64,000 nt of DNA, taken from positions 124,001 to 188,000 of the forward strand of contig NC_007948.1 in NCBI RefSeq assembly GCF_000013865.1, read 5' to 3'. Source of the stretch: Polaromonas sp. JS666. GTDB lineage: Bacteria > Pseudomonadota > Gammaproteobacteria > Burkholderiales > Burkholderiaceae_C. This document shows, piece by piece, positions 8,756 through 17,984 of the stretch (the first letter of the stretch is position 1; every line of letters begins with the position of its first letter). The notes below the pieces were generated by a model that did not search any database, was not told where the DNA came from, and saw nothing but the letters and a program-made list of their open reading frames with translations. A program made the position numbers and the translations under genes.

Positions 8756-9523
8756 ATGAGTTTGCAAGGGAAAACCATCGTCGTCACAGGCACCTCGTCC
8801 GGCATTGGTGCCGAGGTGGCCCGGCTGGCCCGCTTCCAGGGCGCCAAAGTCATTGGCATGGACCGCAACGATCCCAGCTTGACACTGGATGATTTCGTGA
8901 AGGCCGATCTGGGAACCGCCGCCGCCATTGATGCCGCCGTGGCCCGGCTGCCCGCGCACATTGACGCGTTTTGCAACGTTGCTGGCGTGCCCGGCACGGC
9001 CGCCGGCGATCTGGTGGCCCGCGTGAATTACCTGGGCCTGCGGCACCTGACGCAAGCCGTGTTGCCGCGCATGCCGCGTGGCGGCAGCATCGTCAACGTG
9101 GCCTCCATCCTGGGTGCCGAATGGCCGCTGCGGCTGGACCTGCACAAGGAGCTCGCCGCCGTTAAGGGCTTTGAGGCCGGTGCCGCCTGGCTGCGCGACC
9201 ACCCCGTGCCGCATGCCACCTGCTACCAGTATTTCAAGGAAGCCCTGATCGTCTGGAGCGCCACCCAGTCGCAGGAATGGTTCCTGGGCAAAGGGGTGCG
9301 CATGAACTGCGTCGCACCGGGCCCGGTGTTCACGCCCATCCTGGGCGACTTCGTCTCCATGCTGGGCGAAGAGCGGATTCAAAAAGATGCCCACCGCATG
9401 CTGCGCCCGGCCTTTGCCGACGAGGTGGCTGCGGTGATCGCCTGGCTGTGCAGCGATGCGGCGCGCTGGGTCAGCGGCGTGAATATTCCGGTCGATGGCG
9501 GCCTGGCCTCGACCTATCTCTGA
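8756..9523 (+). CDS. SDR alcohol dehydrogenase, coniferyl-alcohol/3-alpha-hydroxysteroid dehydrogenase type
   Basis: A 255-residue short-chain dehydrogenase. The NAD-binding TGTSSGIG is at 11-18, NVAG (a variant NNAG) near 74-77, catalytic Ser117 in NVASILGAEW, and Tyr157/Lys161 in YQYFK. The length and the long insert between Ser and Tyr (about 40 residues) resemble CalA coniferyl alcohol dehydrogenase and 3-alpha-hydroxysteroid dehydrogenase of Pseudomonas and Comamonas. GAGGAGA precedes the ATG. Being next to an aryl-aldehyde dehydrogenase favours oxidation of an aryl or other hydrophobic alcohol. Confidence 0.85.
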   Translation: MSLQGKTIVVTGTSSGIGAEVARLARFQGAKVIGMDRNDPSLTLDDFVKADLGTAAAIDAAVARLPAHIDAFCNVAGVPGTAAGDLVARVNYLGLRHLTQAVLPRMPRGGSIVNVASILGAEWPLRLDLHKELAAVKGFEAGAAWLRDHPVPHATCYQYFKEALIVWSATQSQEWFLGKGVRMNCVAPGPVFTPILGDFVSMLGEERIQKDAHRMLRPAFADEVAAVIAWLCSDAARWVSGVNIPVDGGLASTYL

Positions 9524-9576
9524 GTAAGCGATAGACCCCCACAGACCCCCACAGACCATAACTTGAGGAGACATGC

Positions 9577-11250
9577 ATGACAAAAAAAATCACCCCCTTC
9601 CAACTCGGCGCCCTGGCGCTGGCGAGCAGCCTGCTCTGCGCGCTGTCGGCCCAGGCCATGGAGTTGGGTTCCAACCCCGACACCAGGATACGGTTGGACT
9701 TCACGCCAAAGTACAGCACGGCTTATCGGCTGAAGGATGCTTCGGCGGCCCTGACGGTGCCGTCGCCCGATGCCGGCGTGGCCAATGAGAACGACGGCAA
9801 TGCCAATTTCAGTAAAAAAGGCATCGTCTCCAACCGCATCGATTTGCTGACCGAGTTCGATGTGACCCACGGCAACTTCGGTCTGCGCATCAGCCATTCC
9901 GCCTGGTATGACTCGAAGTACCGGGGCACCAATGCGAACGACGGCACACTGGGGGTCAGCAACTTCGTCGGCCAGCCCGCCAACCAGTTCATTCCAGCGA
10001 CCAGCGCCCAGCATGGCCGCGATGACGAGTTTCTCGATGCCTTTGCGTTTGCCAAGGGCAACCTGGGCAGCATGCCGGCTTCGATCCGCGTCGGCAAGCA
10101 TGCCTTGCAATACGGCGAAAGCCTGTTCTTCGGCCAGAACGGCATTGCCAATGCGCAAGGCCCGGTGGACATCGCCAAGATCGTCTCGGTGCCCAACTGG
10201 CAGTTCAAGGAAGTTCTGCTGCCGGTGGAGCAGATTTCCGGCTCGCTGCAGGTGGCGGAGGGGGTGACCCTGGGCGGCTACTACCAGCTCAAATGGCGGC
10301 CCAGCAAGATCCCTGGTGTGGGCAGTTATTTCTCGAATCAGGACTACATCGGCGGCGGCCGGGTCTACCTGGGGCCGACCACGGTGCTCAACACCGACAA
10401 CAGCAAGGACCAGACGCCGGGCAACAGCGGTCAGTTCGGAGCCCAACTGCGCTGGTCGCCTGCAGGCAGCGCGTTTGAATACGGCCTCTACGCCGCGCGC
10501 TATAACGACAAAACGCCATCGGTACCGGTGTTCGACCTGATCAATGGCAACGTCCACAAGGTTTATGCCAAGGGCATCAAGACCTTTGGCGCCAGCGTCA
10601 CGTCGTCCGTGGGGCAGCTCAACTGGGCGCTGGAAGGCTCGGTGCGCACCGACGCACCGCTGGCCAGCGACCCGGCTGTGTTGGGCGGTGCGCCCTTCAT
10701 GCCGCCGGCCAACTGTGACGGATCGGCCAGCAACCCCTGCCACGCCATCGGCAAGACGGCGCACCTGAACCTGTCGGGCATCTATGTGCTCACCAAGTCC
10801 AGCCTGTGGGACGGCGGCGCCCTTTTGGCCGAGCTGGCCTGGAACCGGGTCTTGAGCGTGACCAGGAACCCCAGCGCCGTTGGCTTCGGCGGGCTTGATC
10901 CCAACACCACGCGCGATGCCGCGGCCTTTCGCATGATTTTCGAGCCGCAGTACTTCCAGGTACTGCCCGGCCTGGACCTGTCGATTCCGATCGGCCTGGG
11001 CTACAACTTTGGGGGCCGCTCCTCGGCCATCTTCAACTTCGCCGGCGGTGTCAGCAAAGGGGGCGACTTCAGCGTCGGCGTCAAGGGCAAGTACCAGGAA
11101 TGGAATGTGGGCCTGAACTACACCGCTTTCTTCGGCAAGGAGAACACTTTCACCGTCACCGATGCGCGTACACCCACCCGCATGCTGTCCTACGGCCAGA
11201 CGCTGAAAGACCGCAGTTACCTGTCCTTTACGGCTTCCCGCACTTTCTGA
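9577..11250 (+). CDS. DUF1302 family exported protein, putative outer-membrane component
   Basis: A 557-residue protein with a clear signal peptide ending ALSAQA near residue 27. The mature part is rich in alternating polar/aromatic strands (NFGLRISHSAWYDS, YQEWNVGLNYTAFFG) and ends in an aromatic residue (SFTASRTF), as outer-membrane barrels do. DUF1302 proteins lie next to DUF1329, YCF48-like and RND genes in clusters for hydrophobic compounds. Their biochemical role is not settled; entry or exit of the compound at the outer membrane is the usual guess. GAGGAG stands 6 bp before the ATG. Confidence 0.85.
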   Translation: MTKKITPFQLGALALASSLLCALSAQAMELGSNPDTRIRLDFTPKYSTAYRLKDASAALTVPSPDAGVANENDGNANFSKKGIVSNRIDLLTEFDVTHGNFGLRISHSAWYDSKYRGTNANDGTLGVSNFVGQPANQFIPATSAQHGRDDEFLDAFAFAKGNLGSMPASIRVGKHALQYGESLFFGQNGIANAQGPVDIAKIVSVPNWQFKEVLLPVEQISGSLQVAEGVTLGGYYQLKWRPSKIPGVGSYFSNQDYIGGGRVYLGPTTVLNTDNSKDQTPGNSGQFGAQLRWSPAGSAFEYGLYAARYNDKTPSVPVFDLINGNVHKVYAKGIKTFGASVTSSVGQLNWALEGSVRTDAPLASDPAVLGGAPFMPPANCDGSASNPCHAIGKTAHLNLSGIYVLTKSSLWDGGALLAELAWNRVLSVTRNPSAVGFGGLDPNTTRDAAAFRMIFEPQYFQVLPGLDLSIPIGLGYNFGGRSSAIFNFAGGVSKGGDFSVGVKGKYQEWNVGLNYTAFFGKENTFTVTDARTPTRMLSYGQTLKDRSYLSFTASRTF

Positions 11251-11276
11251 AAACACATATGACCGAGACATACACC

Positions 11277-12635
11277 ATGATGAAGTTCGCAAAACCCCCC
11301 TTGCTCGCGGCAGCTTTGTTGACCGCTGCCCTGACCGCCCAAGCCGCCGTGAGCGCGGACGAGGCCGCCAAACTCAAGACCACGCTGACCCCGTTGGGCG
11401 CGGAGAAGGCTGGTAACAAGGACGGCACGATTCCCTCCTGGGACGGCGGCCTGAGCAAGGCCACACCCGGCTACAAGAGCGGCGATGCCCGCCCTGACCT
11501 GTACCCCAACGAAAAGCCCACCCTGTCGATCAACGCCAAAAACATGGCGCAGCACGCCGACAAGTTGAGCGACGGTGTGCAGGCCCTGATGAAGAAGTAC
11601 CCTGACTTCCGCATCGACGTGTACCCCACGCACCGCACCGCTGCGGCCCCTCAGTCGGTGTACGAAAACACCCTCAAGAACGCCACCCGCGCCAAGACCA
11701 TTGAAGGCGGCTACGGCATGGAAGGCGCTTTTGGCGGCGTGCCATTCCCCATCCCCAAGGACGGCTATGAGGCCATGTGGAACCAGCGCACCGCCTGGCG
11801 CGGTGGCAACGTGACCCTGCCGATGCGGGTGTGGGTGGTGACGGCTGATGGCCGACGTGCCATGGCCTCGGGTGGCACGCAGACCCTGAGCCAGGCTTTT
11901 TATGCCAGGGACGGCAGCCTGGAGAAGTTCGACGGTTACTACTCGCTCGGCAAGTTCGTCGCCAACGCGCCGGGCTCCAAGGCGGGCGAAGCGATTCTGG
12001 CGCTGGACGGTGTTTCAGAAGCCGCACCGCGTGGCCTGTGGCAGTACCTGGTGGGCCAGCGCCGTGTGCGCAAAGCGCCTTCGGTGGCCTATGACACGCC
12101 GGACTCGGTGACCTCCGGCATCGGTTTGTTCGACGAAGCCTTCACCTTGTTTGGCCCGATCGACAAGCATGAGCTGAAGCTGGTGGGCAAGAAGGAGATG
12201 TACATCCCTTACAACAACAACCGTGCTGCGTCAGCCAAGGTGGAAGACCTGGTGACGCCCAACACGCTGAACCCGGCCCAGGTGCGCTGGGAACTGCACC
12301 GTGTGTGGGAAGTGGAGGCCACGCTGGCCCCGGGCAAGCGCCACGTGGTGCCCAAACGCAAGTACTACATCGACGAAGATTCCTGGCAAATCGCGCTGTT
12401 TGACGGCTGGGATGCCAAGGGCCAGCTCTGGCGTACCAACTACGCCCTGATGCTGACCATGCCAGACGTTCCCGCCGTATCGAATTTTGTGCTGTGGGGC
12501 GGCTACGACATGCAAAACGGTTCTTACTACCTGAACATGGCCTCCAACGAAATGCCCAGGCAGTATGAAATCGTGCCCCCGATTCCGCGCAGCTTCTTCA
12601 GCGCTGAATCCTTGTCCAACGAAGGCGCGCGCTGA
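11277..12635 (+). CDS. DUF1329 family periplasmic/outer-membrane-associated protein
   Basis: A 452-residue protein with a signal peptide (PLLAAALLTAALTAQAA) followed by AVSADEAAKLKTTLTPLGAE and GTIPSWDGGL, the characteristic N-terminal block of DUF1329. The fold is thought to resemble LolA/LolB-type lipid-binding half barrels, which would suit carrying a hydrophobic ligand across the periplasm (inference). Tandem ATGs occur at 11277 and 11280, and a third at 11259 would add six residues; 11277 best fits the signal peptide. The gene starts 26 bp after DUF1302, and its stop overlaps the next start. Confidence 0.85.
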   Translation: MMKFAKPPLLAAALLTAALTAQAAVSADEAAKLKTTLTPLGAEKAGNKDGTIPSWDGGLSKATPGYKSGDARPDLYPNEKPTLSINAKNMAQHADKLSDGVQALMKKYPDFRIDVYPTHRTAAAPQSVYENTLKNATRAKTIEGGYGMEGAFGGVPFPIPKDGYEAMWNQRTAWRGGNVTLPMRVWVVTADGRRAMASGGTQTLSQAFYARDGSLEKFDGYYSLGKFVANAPGSKAGEAILALDGVSEAAPRGLWQYLVGQRRVRKAPSVAYDTPDSVTSGIGLFDEAFTLFGPIDKHELKLVGKKEMYIPYNNNRAASAKVEDLVTPNTLNPAQVRWELHRVWEVEATLAPGKRHVVPKRKYYIDEDSWQIALFDGWDAKGQLWRTNYALMLTMPDVPAVSNFVLWGGYDMQNGSYYLNMASNEMPRQYEIVPPIPRSFFSAESLSNEGAR

Positions 12636-13714
12636 TGAGCGGATTCGCACACGCTGGCGTTGCGCGGCGGGCTGCCCTGCTGGGGCTGCTCGGCATGGCG
12701 GCCACGGCCACGCTGCCCGCGTGGTCGGCCACTGCCCCGGCCGTGCTGTCGCAAGCCGCCCTGATGACGCCCAAGGCTCTGGGCGCGGCCACGCTGGCCG
12801 TGACCCGCGCAGGCAAGCGCCTGGTGGCCGTGGGCGAGCGCGGCACCGTGCTGCTGTCGGACGACCACGGCGCCCGCTGGAAGCAGGCCCAGGTGCCGGT
12901 GCAAGCCACCCTCACGACCGTGCGGTTTACCGATGAAAAAACCGGCTGGGCGGCAGGCCATCTGGGCGTGATTTTGCGCAGCATTGACGCCGGCGCCACC
13001 TGGCACAAGCAGCTCGACGGCATCCAGGCCGCTGCGCTGGCATTGCAGGCCGCGCAGGGCACGGGAGATGCAAAGGCGATTGCCAATGCCCGGCGCCTGG
13101 TGGAAGAGGGCGCGGACAAACCGTTTTTTGACCTGGAATTCATCGACGCGCAACGCGGCTTTGCCGTGGGGGCCTACGGCCTGATGTTCACCACCGTGGA
13201 CGGCGGCAAGACCTGGGCGGCGGTGGGGCCGCGTTTGCCCAACCCCAGATCCTTGCACCTGTACGGCGTGCGCGCCCATGGCAGCACGCTGGTGATCGCC
13301 GGCGAGCAGGGCTTGCTGCTGCGCTCCACCGATGGGGGTGCCAGCTTTAGCGCGCTGGAGTCGCCCTACAAAGGCAGCTTTTTTGGCTTGCTGCACACCG
13401 CTGGCGATGTCTGGGTGGCCTACGGCCTGCGCGGCACGGCCTACCGCTCCACGGACGCGGGCACGCACTGGGAAAAACTCGACACCGGCCTGCCCATGGC
13501 TGTCGGCGCGGGCGCGGCTTTGGCCGGCGGCGGCTTTGTGCTGATGGGTCAGGCCGGGGACGCATTGGTGGGGCGCGACGATGGGCCCGCGCTCAAGCGT
13601 GTGCCTGCGCGCGAGCCGGTTCCGGTGTCTGGTGTCGCCATCGCAGCCGATGGCAGCCTGGTGCTGGCCAGCCTGCGCGGCATGCGACGGCTGCCTGCCC
13701 TGTCTGTTGATTGA
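12635..13714 (+). CDS. YCF48/HCF136-like beta-propeller protein, exported
   Basis: The 359-residue protein has a probable N-terminal signal (AALLGLLGMAATATLPAW) and repeated propeller blades with the BNR/YCF48 signature: DDHGARWKQA, DAGATWHKQL, DGGKTWAAVG, DGGASFSALE, DAGTHWEKLD. The ATG overlaps the TGA of the DUF1329 gene by one base, so translation is coupled. In such clusters the propeller is assumed to be a scaffold for the transporter or outer-membrane partners; there is no direct evidence for this. Confidence 0.85.
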   Translation: MSGFAHAGVARRAALLGLLGMAATATLPAWSATAPAVLSQAALMTPKALGAATLAVTRAGKRLVAVGERGTVLLSDDHGARWKQAQVPVQATLTTVRFTDEKTGWAAGHLGVILRSIDAGATWHKQLDGIQAAALALQAAQGTGDAKAIANARRLVEEGADKPFFDLEFIDAQRGFAVGAYGLMFTTVDGGKTWAAVGPRLPNPRSLHLYGVRAHGSTLVIAGEQGLLLRSTDGGASFSALESPYKGSFFGLLHTAGDVWVAYGLRGTAYRSTDAGTHWEKLDTGLPMAVGAGAALAGGGFVLMGQAGDALVGRDDGPALKRVPAREPVPVSGVAIAADGSLVLASLRGMRRLPALSVD

Positions 13715-13724
13715 AGAAAATTTT

Positions 13725-16151
13725 ATGCACGCCGATTCCTCCTCCATCAACGCATCCAGCCAGCCTGTCGTCGCGCGGCTTGAAGATTTCGACACGCGCT
13801 CCGGCACGCTGCTCGAACGCGCTTTTTTTAACCACCGTCCCTGGGTCATGGCCCTGTGCCTGCTGCTGACCCTGGTGCTGGGCTGGCAGGCGACAAAACT
13901 GCAGTTGAACGCCAGCTTCGAGAAGACCATCCCGACCTCGCATCCCTACATCGTCAACTACCTGGCGCACAAGGGCGACCTGGCGGGCCAGGGCAACGCG
14001 CTGCGACTGGTGGTACAGGCCAAAAAGGGCACGATTTTCGACAAGCGCTATCTGGATGCGCTGCAGAAAATCAACGACGAAATTTTCCTGCTCCCCGGCG
14101 TGGACCGGCCTTTCATGAAGTCGCTGTGGACCTCCAACACCCGCTGGGTGGCGGTGACCGAAGAGGGCCTGGACGGCGGCCCGGTGATTCCTGACGTCTA
14201 CGACGGCTCCGCCGCCAGTCTTGCCGACCTGCGCGCCAATGTGGAACGCTCGGGCGAGATCGGGCAACTGGTGGCCGGCGATTTCAAATCCAGCATCGTG
14301 TTTGTGCCCCTGCTGGACCGCAACCCCGAGACCGGCAAGGCGCTGGACTACGGTGATCTGTCGCGCCAGATCGAAGTGCTGCGCGCCAGGTACGGCAGCG
14401 ACACGCTGGAGATCGGTGTGACCGGTTTTGCCAAGGTAGTGGGCGACCTGATTGAAGGCCTGCAGCAGGTGTTGCTGTTCTTCCTGCTGGCTCTGGCGAT
14501 CACCACCATGGTGCTGTTTGCCTACACCCGCTGCGGCCGCAGCACGGCGCTGGTGGTGGCTTGTTCCCTGGTGGCAGTGGTCTGGCAGTTCGGCCTGCTG
14601 GCGCTGTTGGGTTATGAGCTTGATCCTTACTCGGTGCTGGTGCCCTTTCTGGTGTTTGCCATCGGCATGAGCCACGGTGCGCAGAAGATGAACGGCATCA
14701 TGCAGGACATTGGCCGCGGCACGCACCGGGTGGTGGCGGCGCGCTATACCTTTCGCCGCCTCTTCATGGCCGGCCTGACGGCGCTGCTATGCGACGCGGT
14801 GGGCTTTGCCGTGCTGGTCATCATCCAGATCAAGGTAATCCAGGACCTGGCCCTGATCGCCAGCATTGGCGTGGCCGTGCTGATCTTCACCAACCTGGTG
14901 TTGCTGCCGATTTTGCTGTCCTACACGGGCGTGGCCCCGTCGGCAGCGGCGCGCAGCCTGCGCGAAGAAACCGTGCAAGCGGGCGCCAGACGCCCCTGGC
15001 TGTGGGCCTTGCTGGACCACTTCACGCAAAAGCGCTGGGCCACGGCGGCCATCGTAGTCTCAGGCTTGATGGCGGCGGGCGGTTATGCCGTCAGCGTGAA
15101 CCTGAAGATTGGCGACCTGGATCCCGGTGCCTCCGAGCTGCGGGCCGACTCGCGCTACAACCGCGACAACGCCTACCAAATCTCGCACTACGCCGCCAGC
15201 GCCGACATCCTGACCGTGATGGTGACTACGCCGGTGGACCAGTGCACCAGCTACGGCACGCTGGCCAGGCTGGACAGCCTGGCCTGGGGCCTGGAGCAGT
15301 TGCCGGGCGTGGAGTCCACCAACTCCATGGCCGCGCTGTCCAGGCTGGCCATGGTGGGCTACAACGAAGGTAACTTCAAATGGTTTGAGCTGCTGCCCAA
15401 CGACGGCGCTCTGGGCGGCGTGCAAACCCGCGCCCCGCGTGAGCTGTTCAACCAGAACTGCTCCTTCCTGGCGTTGTACGTGTACCTGAAGGACCACAAG
15501 GCCGAAACCCTGTCGCGGGTGGTGGCCGAGGTCGAGAAATTTGCCGCTGCCAACAACACGCCCGAGGTCACTTTCAAACTGGCCGCCGGCAGTGCCGGCA
15601 TCGATGCAGCCACCAACATCGTGGTGGGCAAAGCCATGCAAGAGATGCTGCTGTGGGTCTATGCGGCGGTGGTGGTCCTGTGCTGGATCACCTTTCGCTC
15701 CTGGCGTGCCGTGGTGGTGGCGGTGCTGCCGCTGGTGCTGACCTCCATCTTGTGCGAGGCGTTGATGGTGTGGCTGGGCATGGGCGTGAAGGTTGCCACC
15801 TTGCCGGTGATTGCACTGGGCGTGGGCATCGGCGTGGACTACGCGCTGTATGTGCTGAGCATTACCCTGGCCCGCATGCGGGAGGGCGCCAGCCTGTCAG
15901 ACGCCTATCACCATGCGCTGCAGTTCACGGGTCGGGTTGTCATGCTCACGGGCATCACCCTGGCGCTGGCTGTTGGCACCTGGGCCTTTTCGCCCATCAA
16001 GTTCCAGGCCGACATGGGCATTTTGCTGGCCTTCATGTTCGTCTGGAACATGGTCGGGGCGCTGGTGCTGCTGCCTGCGTTGGGGCACTTTTTGCTGCGC
16101 AAACCAGTGGTGGCGGTGGTTGCGCCAGCCGCGATTTCTGTATCAATCTAA
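13725..16151 (+). CDS. RND/MMPL-family transporter with sterol-sensing-like membrane domain
   Basis: About 808 residues with the two-fold RND plan: one membrane helix near residues 36-52, a large periplasmic loop, five clustered helices (about 245-420), then a repeat (helix near 445, second loop, final helices from about 640). It is shorter than AcrB-type pumps and fits the MMPL/HpnN-like class that moves lipids, hopanoids or hydrophobic substrates. ATG 13725 begins just after the propeller gene (10-bp gap); the longer frame upstream lies inside that gene. With DUF1302 and DUF1329 it could form an envelope-spanning route, importing the substrate or exporting toxic aryl compounds. Direction is unknown. 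Confidence 0.88.
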   Translation: MHADSSSINASSQPVVARLEDFDTRSGTLLERAFFNHRPWVMALCLLLTLVLGWQATKLQLNASFEKTIPTSHPYIVNYLAHKGDLAGQGNALRLVVQAKKGTIFDKRYLDALQKINDEIFLLPGVDRPFMKSLWTSNTRWVAVTEEGLDGGPVIPDVYDGSAASLADLRANVERSGEIGQLVAGDFKSSIVFVPLLDRNPETGKALDYGDLSRQIEVLRARYGSDTLEIGVTGFAKVVGDLIEGLQQVLLFFLLALAITTMVLFAYTRCGRSTALVVACSLVAVVWQFGLLALLGYELDPYSVLVPFLVFAIGMSHGAQKMNGIMQDIGRGTHRVVAARYTFRRLFMAGLTALLCDAVGFAVLVIIQIKVIQDLALIASIGVAVLIFTNLVLLPILLSYTGVAPSAAARSLREETVQAGARRPWLWALLDHFTQKRWATAAIVVSGLMAAGGYAVSVNLKIGDLDPGASELRADSRYNRDNAYQISHYAASADILTVMVTTPVDQCTSYGTLARLDSLAWGLEQLPGVESTNSMAALSRLAMVGYNEGNFKWFELLPNDGALGGVQTRAPRELFNQNCSFLALYVYLKDHKAETLSRVVAEVEKFAAANNTPEVTFKLAAGSAGIDAATNIVVGKAMQEMLLWVYAAVVVLCWITFRSWRAVVVAVLPLVLTSILCEALMVWLGMGVKVATLPVIALGVGIGVDYALYVLSITLARMREGASLSDAYHHALQFTGRVVMLTGITLALAVGTWAFSPIKFQADMGILLAFMFVWNMVGALVLLPALGHFLLRKPVVAVVAPAAISVSI

Positions 16152-16162
16152 TCTTTAAATCC

Positions 16163-17122
16163 ATGACGACATCTCCTGTTCGCACCACGCTGGACGCTAC
16201 GCCTCTCGACCCCGCCTTTGCCGGTTTTCTGGCCCAAGCTGCGGCCCAGGGAGCCCCCCCTCTGGAGGCCTTGCCGCCTCCCATTGCGCGGCAGGTCTAC
16301 CGGGACCTGGCCAACGCCTTGGGCCTGCCCGCCCCGGCCATTGGCAAGGTGGAAGATAAAAGCATTCCCGGCCCCGGTGGCGTGCTGCCTTTGCGGGCAT
16401 ACAGTCCCACGACTCAGGGGCCGTGGCCCGTGCTGTTGTACGTGCATGGAGGAGGTTTTGTGATGGGCGATCTGCAAACGCATGACGAGGTCTGCCGCAC
16501 CCTGTGCCACCTTACGGGCATGCTGGTCGTGGCGGTGGACTACCGGCTGGCTCCCGAGCATCCGTTCCCGGCCGCCCCTGATGATGCGGAAGCGGCCTTG
16601 CGCTGGATCTGCGTCCATGCGGACACCCTGGGTGGTGACCCGCATCGCATCGCCGTGGCGGGCGACAGCGCCGGGGCACAGCTGGCCCTGGTGGCGGTGC
16701 GGCGGGTGCAGTCCCCCGCGGTGCGAGCCCTGGGCCTGATTTACCCCGTGGCGCAGCACCCGGACGAGCCCAGTCCGTCGTACCAGGAAAATGAAGGCAA
16801 GTTCCTCACCAAGGGGGTCATGCAGTGGTTCACCGCCAGCTATCTGGGCGGGCCATCACCCACGCCGCCGGATCATCCCGATGTGGCGCTGCTGAAGTCC
16901 GAGCTGGCGGCGCTGCCCGCCACCTGGGTCGCCACCATGGGCCATGACCCGCTGCGTGACGAAGGCCATGCGCTGGCCCTGCGTGCCGAGGCCGCAGGCG
17001 TTTTGGTCGCGCACCAGCACTACCCCAGCGCCATCCACGCCTGCATCCATTTCAGCGCCGTGTCCCCCATTGGCCCGCAGGTGCTGGCGGACTTGGCGCA
17101 GTGGTTGCGCGAGCAGGCTTGA
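16163..17122 (+). CDS. Hormone-sensitive-lipase-type alpha/beta hydrolase (esterase)
   Basis: A 319-residue hydrolase of the HSL/GDXG group: oxyanion HGGGF (95-99), nucleophile Ser169 in GDSAGA, acid Asp262 in GHDPLRDEG and His292 in AIHACIH. No signal peptide is visible, so it is likely cytoplasmic. It starts 11 bp after the transporter and is the last gene of the operon. In the Acinetobacter are system an esterase likewise accompanies benzyl alcohol and benzaldehyde dehydrogenases, so cleavage of an aryl or alkyl ester feeding the alcohol and aldehyde enzymes is a reasonable inference. Confidence 0.88.
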   Translation: MTTSPVRTTLDATPLDPAFAGFLAQAAAQGAPPLEALPPPIARQVYRDLANALGLPAPAIGKVEDKSIPGPGGVLPLRAYSPTTQGPWPVLLYVHGGGFVMGDLQTHDEVCRTLCHLTGMLVVAVDYRLAPEHPFPAAPDDAEAALRWICVHADTLGGDPHRIAVAGDSAGAQLALVAVRRVQSPAVRALGLIYPVAQHPDEPSPSYQENEGKFLTKGVMQWFTASYLGGPSPTPPDHPDVALLKSELAALPATWVATMGHDPLRDEGHALALRAEAAGVLVAHQHYPSAIHACIHFSAVSPIGPQVLADLAQWLREQA

Positions 17123-17155
17123 TGTGCCAGGCCGACTGGCGTGGTCTGTGATGCG

Positions 17156-17974
17156 CTAGCGCAGCAGGGTTGACATGGCCGACAGGCAGTTGACCATGCG
17201 CACCGCAGCCTCCACCGTCGGTGCTTCAAAGCCGACTTCATCGCCATCCAGCCGCTGCAGGGTGGGCCACTGGCAAAACAAATCGGCCAGCGCCGGTGTC
17301 TGGGTCTGGATGTGCACGGCGATGGGCCCCGCCAGCACAAAGGGGCGGGCCGTGCCGAGCTGCGCCAGCGCGGCCGCCACGCCCACCTGGATGGCGCTGC
17401 AGGCCTGCGCGGGCGAGAGGCTGATGCCGCTGGTCTGGCCGGTGGCGCGCTTGGTTTGCACAAAAGTGGCATGCGGGAACACGGGCCGGTGTTCCTCGAT
17501 GAACACATCGTCGCCGCTGGCCATCACCACCGGCACGCCGTACTCGCCGGCCAGCGCGCCATAGATGCCGGCTTCGCCCAGCTCGACGCCGTTGAAGCGC
17601 ACGCGTGCAAAAGCAAAGCTGTTGATGGTGTGGGCCAGGATGCCGCGGCCCTGCGCACGCGAGTGGTAACCGATCATGCACACAGCGTCCATGCCGTTGT
17701 CGACGCCGGCCATCATGCTCAGGTAGCGCGGCTTGCCCATGACGGCCTGGGCGCGAGCATCCAGCAGGTCTGGCGGCATGTTGCGAAAGCCACCGTGCGA
17801 GTCGTTGACCAGCACCTCGGTGGCGCCGGCCTCGAAAGCGCCGGCAATGGCGGCGTTGGCCTCGTGCGTCATCAGCAGGCGGGCGCGCTCGTACTCGGGG
17901 TTGCCGCTGCGCACCTGCTCGTGGTGGAAAACGCCGGCAACGCCTTCGATGTCGGTGGAAATCAGGACTTTCAT
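17156..17974 (-). CDS. dppA: D-aminopeptidase DppA (M55 family)
   Basis: A 272-residue protein with the M55 metal residues: Asp8 and Glu10 in STDIEG, His60 in NDSHG, His104 in GYHS, Glu134 in ELGEAGI, plus the probable catalytic His115 in ILAHT. The spacing is nearly the same as in Bacillus subtilis DppA, a zinc D-Ala aminopeptidase forming decamers. It is the last gene of the peptide operon, 10 bp after the DmpA-type gene. It probably trims D-amino-acid peptides, such as peptidoglycan-derived ones, in the cytoplasm. Confidence 0.9.
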   Translation of the reverse strand: MKVLISTDIEGVAGVFHHEQVRSGNPEYERARLLMTHEANAAIAGAFEAGATEVLVNDSHGGFRNMPPDLLDARAQAVMGKPRYLSMMAGVDNGMDAVCMIGYHSRAQGRGILAHTINSFAFARVRFNGVELGEAGIYGALAGEYGVPVVMASGDDVFIEEHRPVFPHATFVQTKRATGQTSGISLSPAQACSAIQVGVAAALAQLGTARPFVLAGPIAVHIQTQTPALADLFCQWPTLQRLDGDEVGFEAPTVEAAVRMVNCLSAMSTLLR

Positions 17975-17984
17975 GGGAACTCGT

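Noticed and set aside
9514..11292. 592-codon - strand frame opposite the DUF1302 gene
   Set aside because: Antisense shadow; the + strand protein has a signal peptide, ribosome site and operon context.
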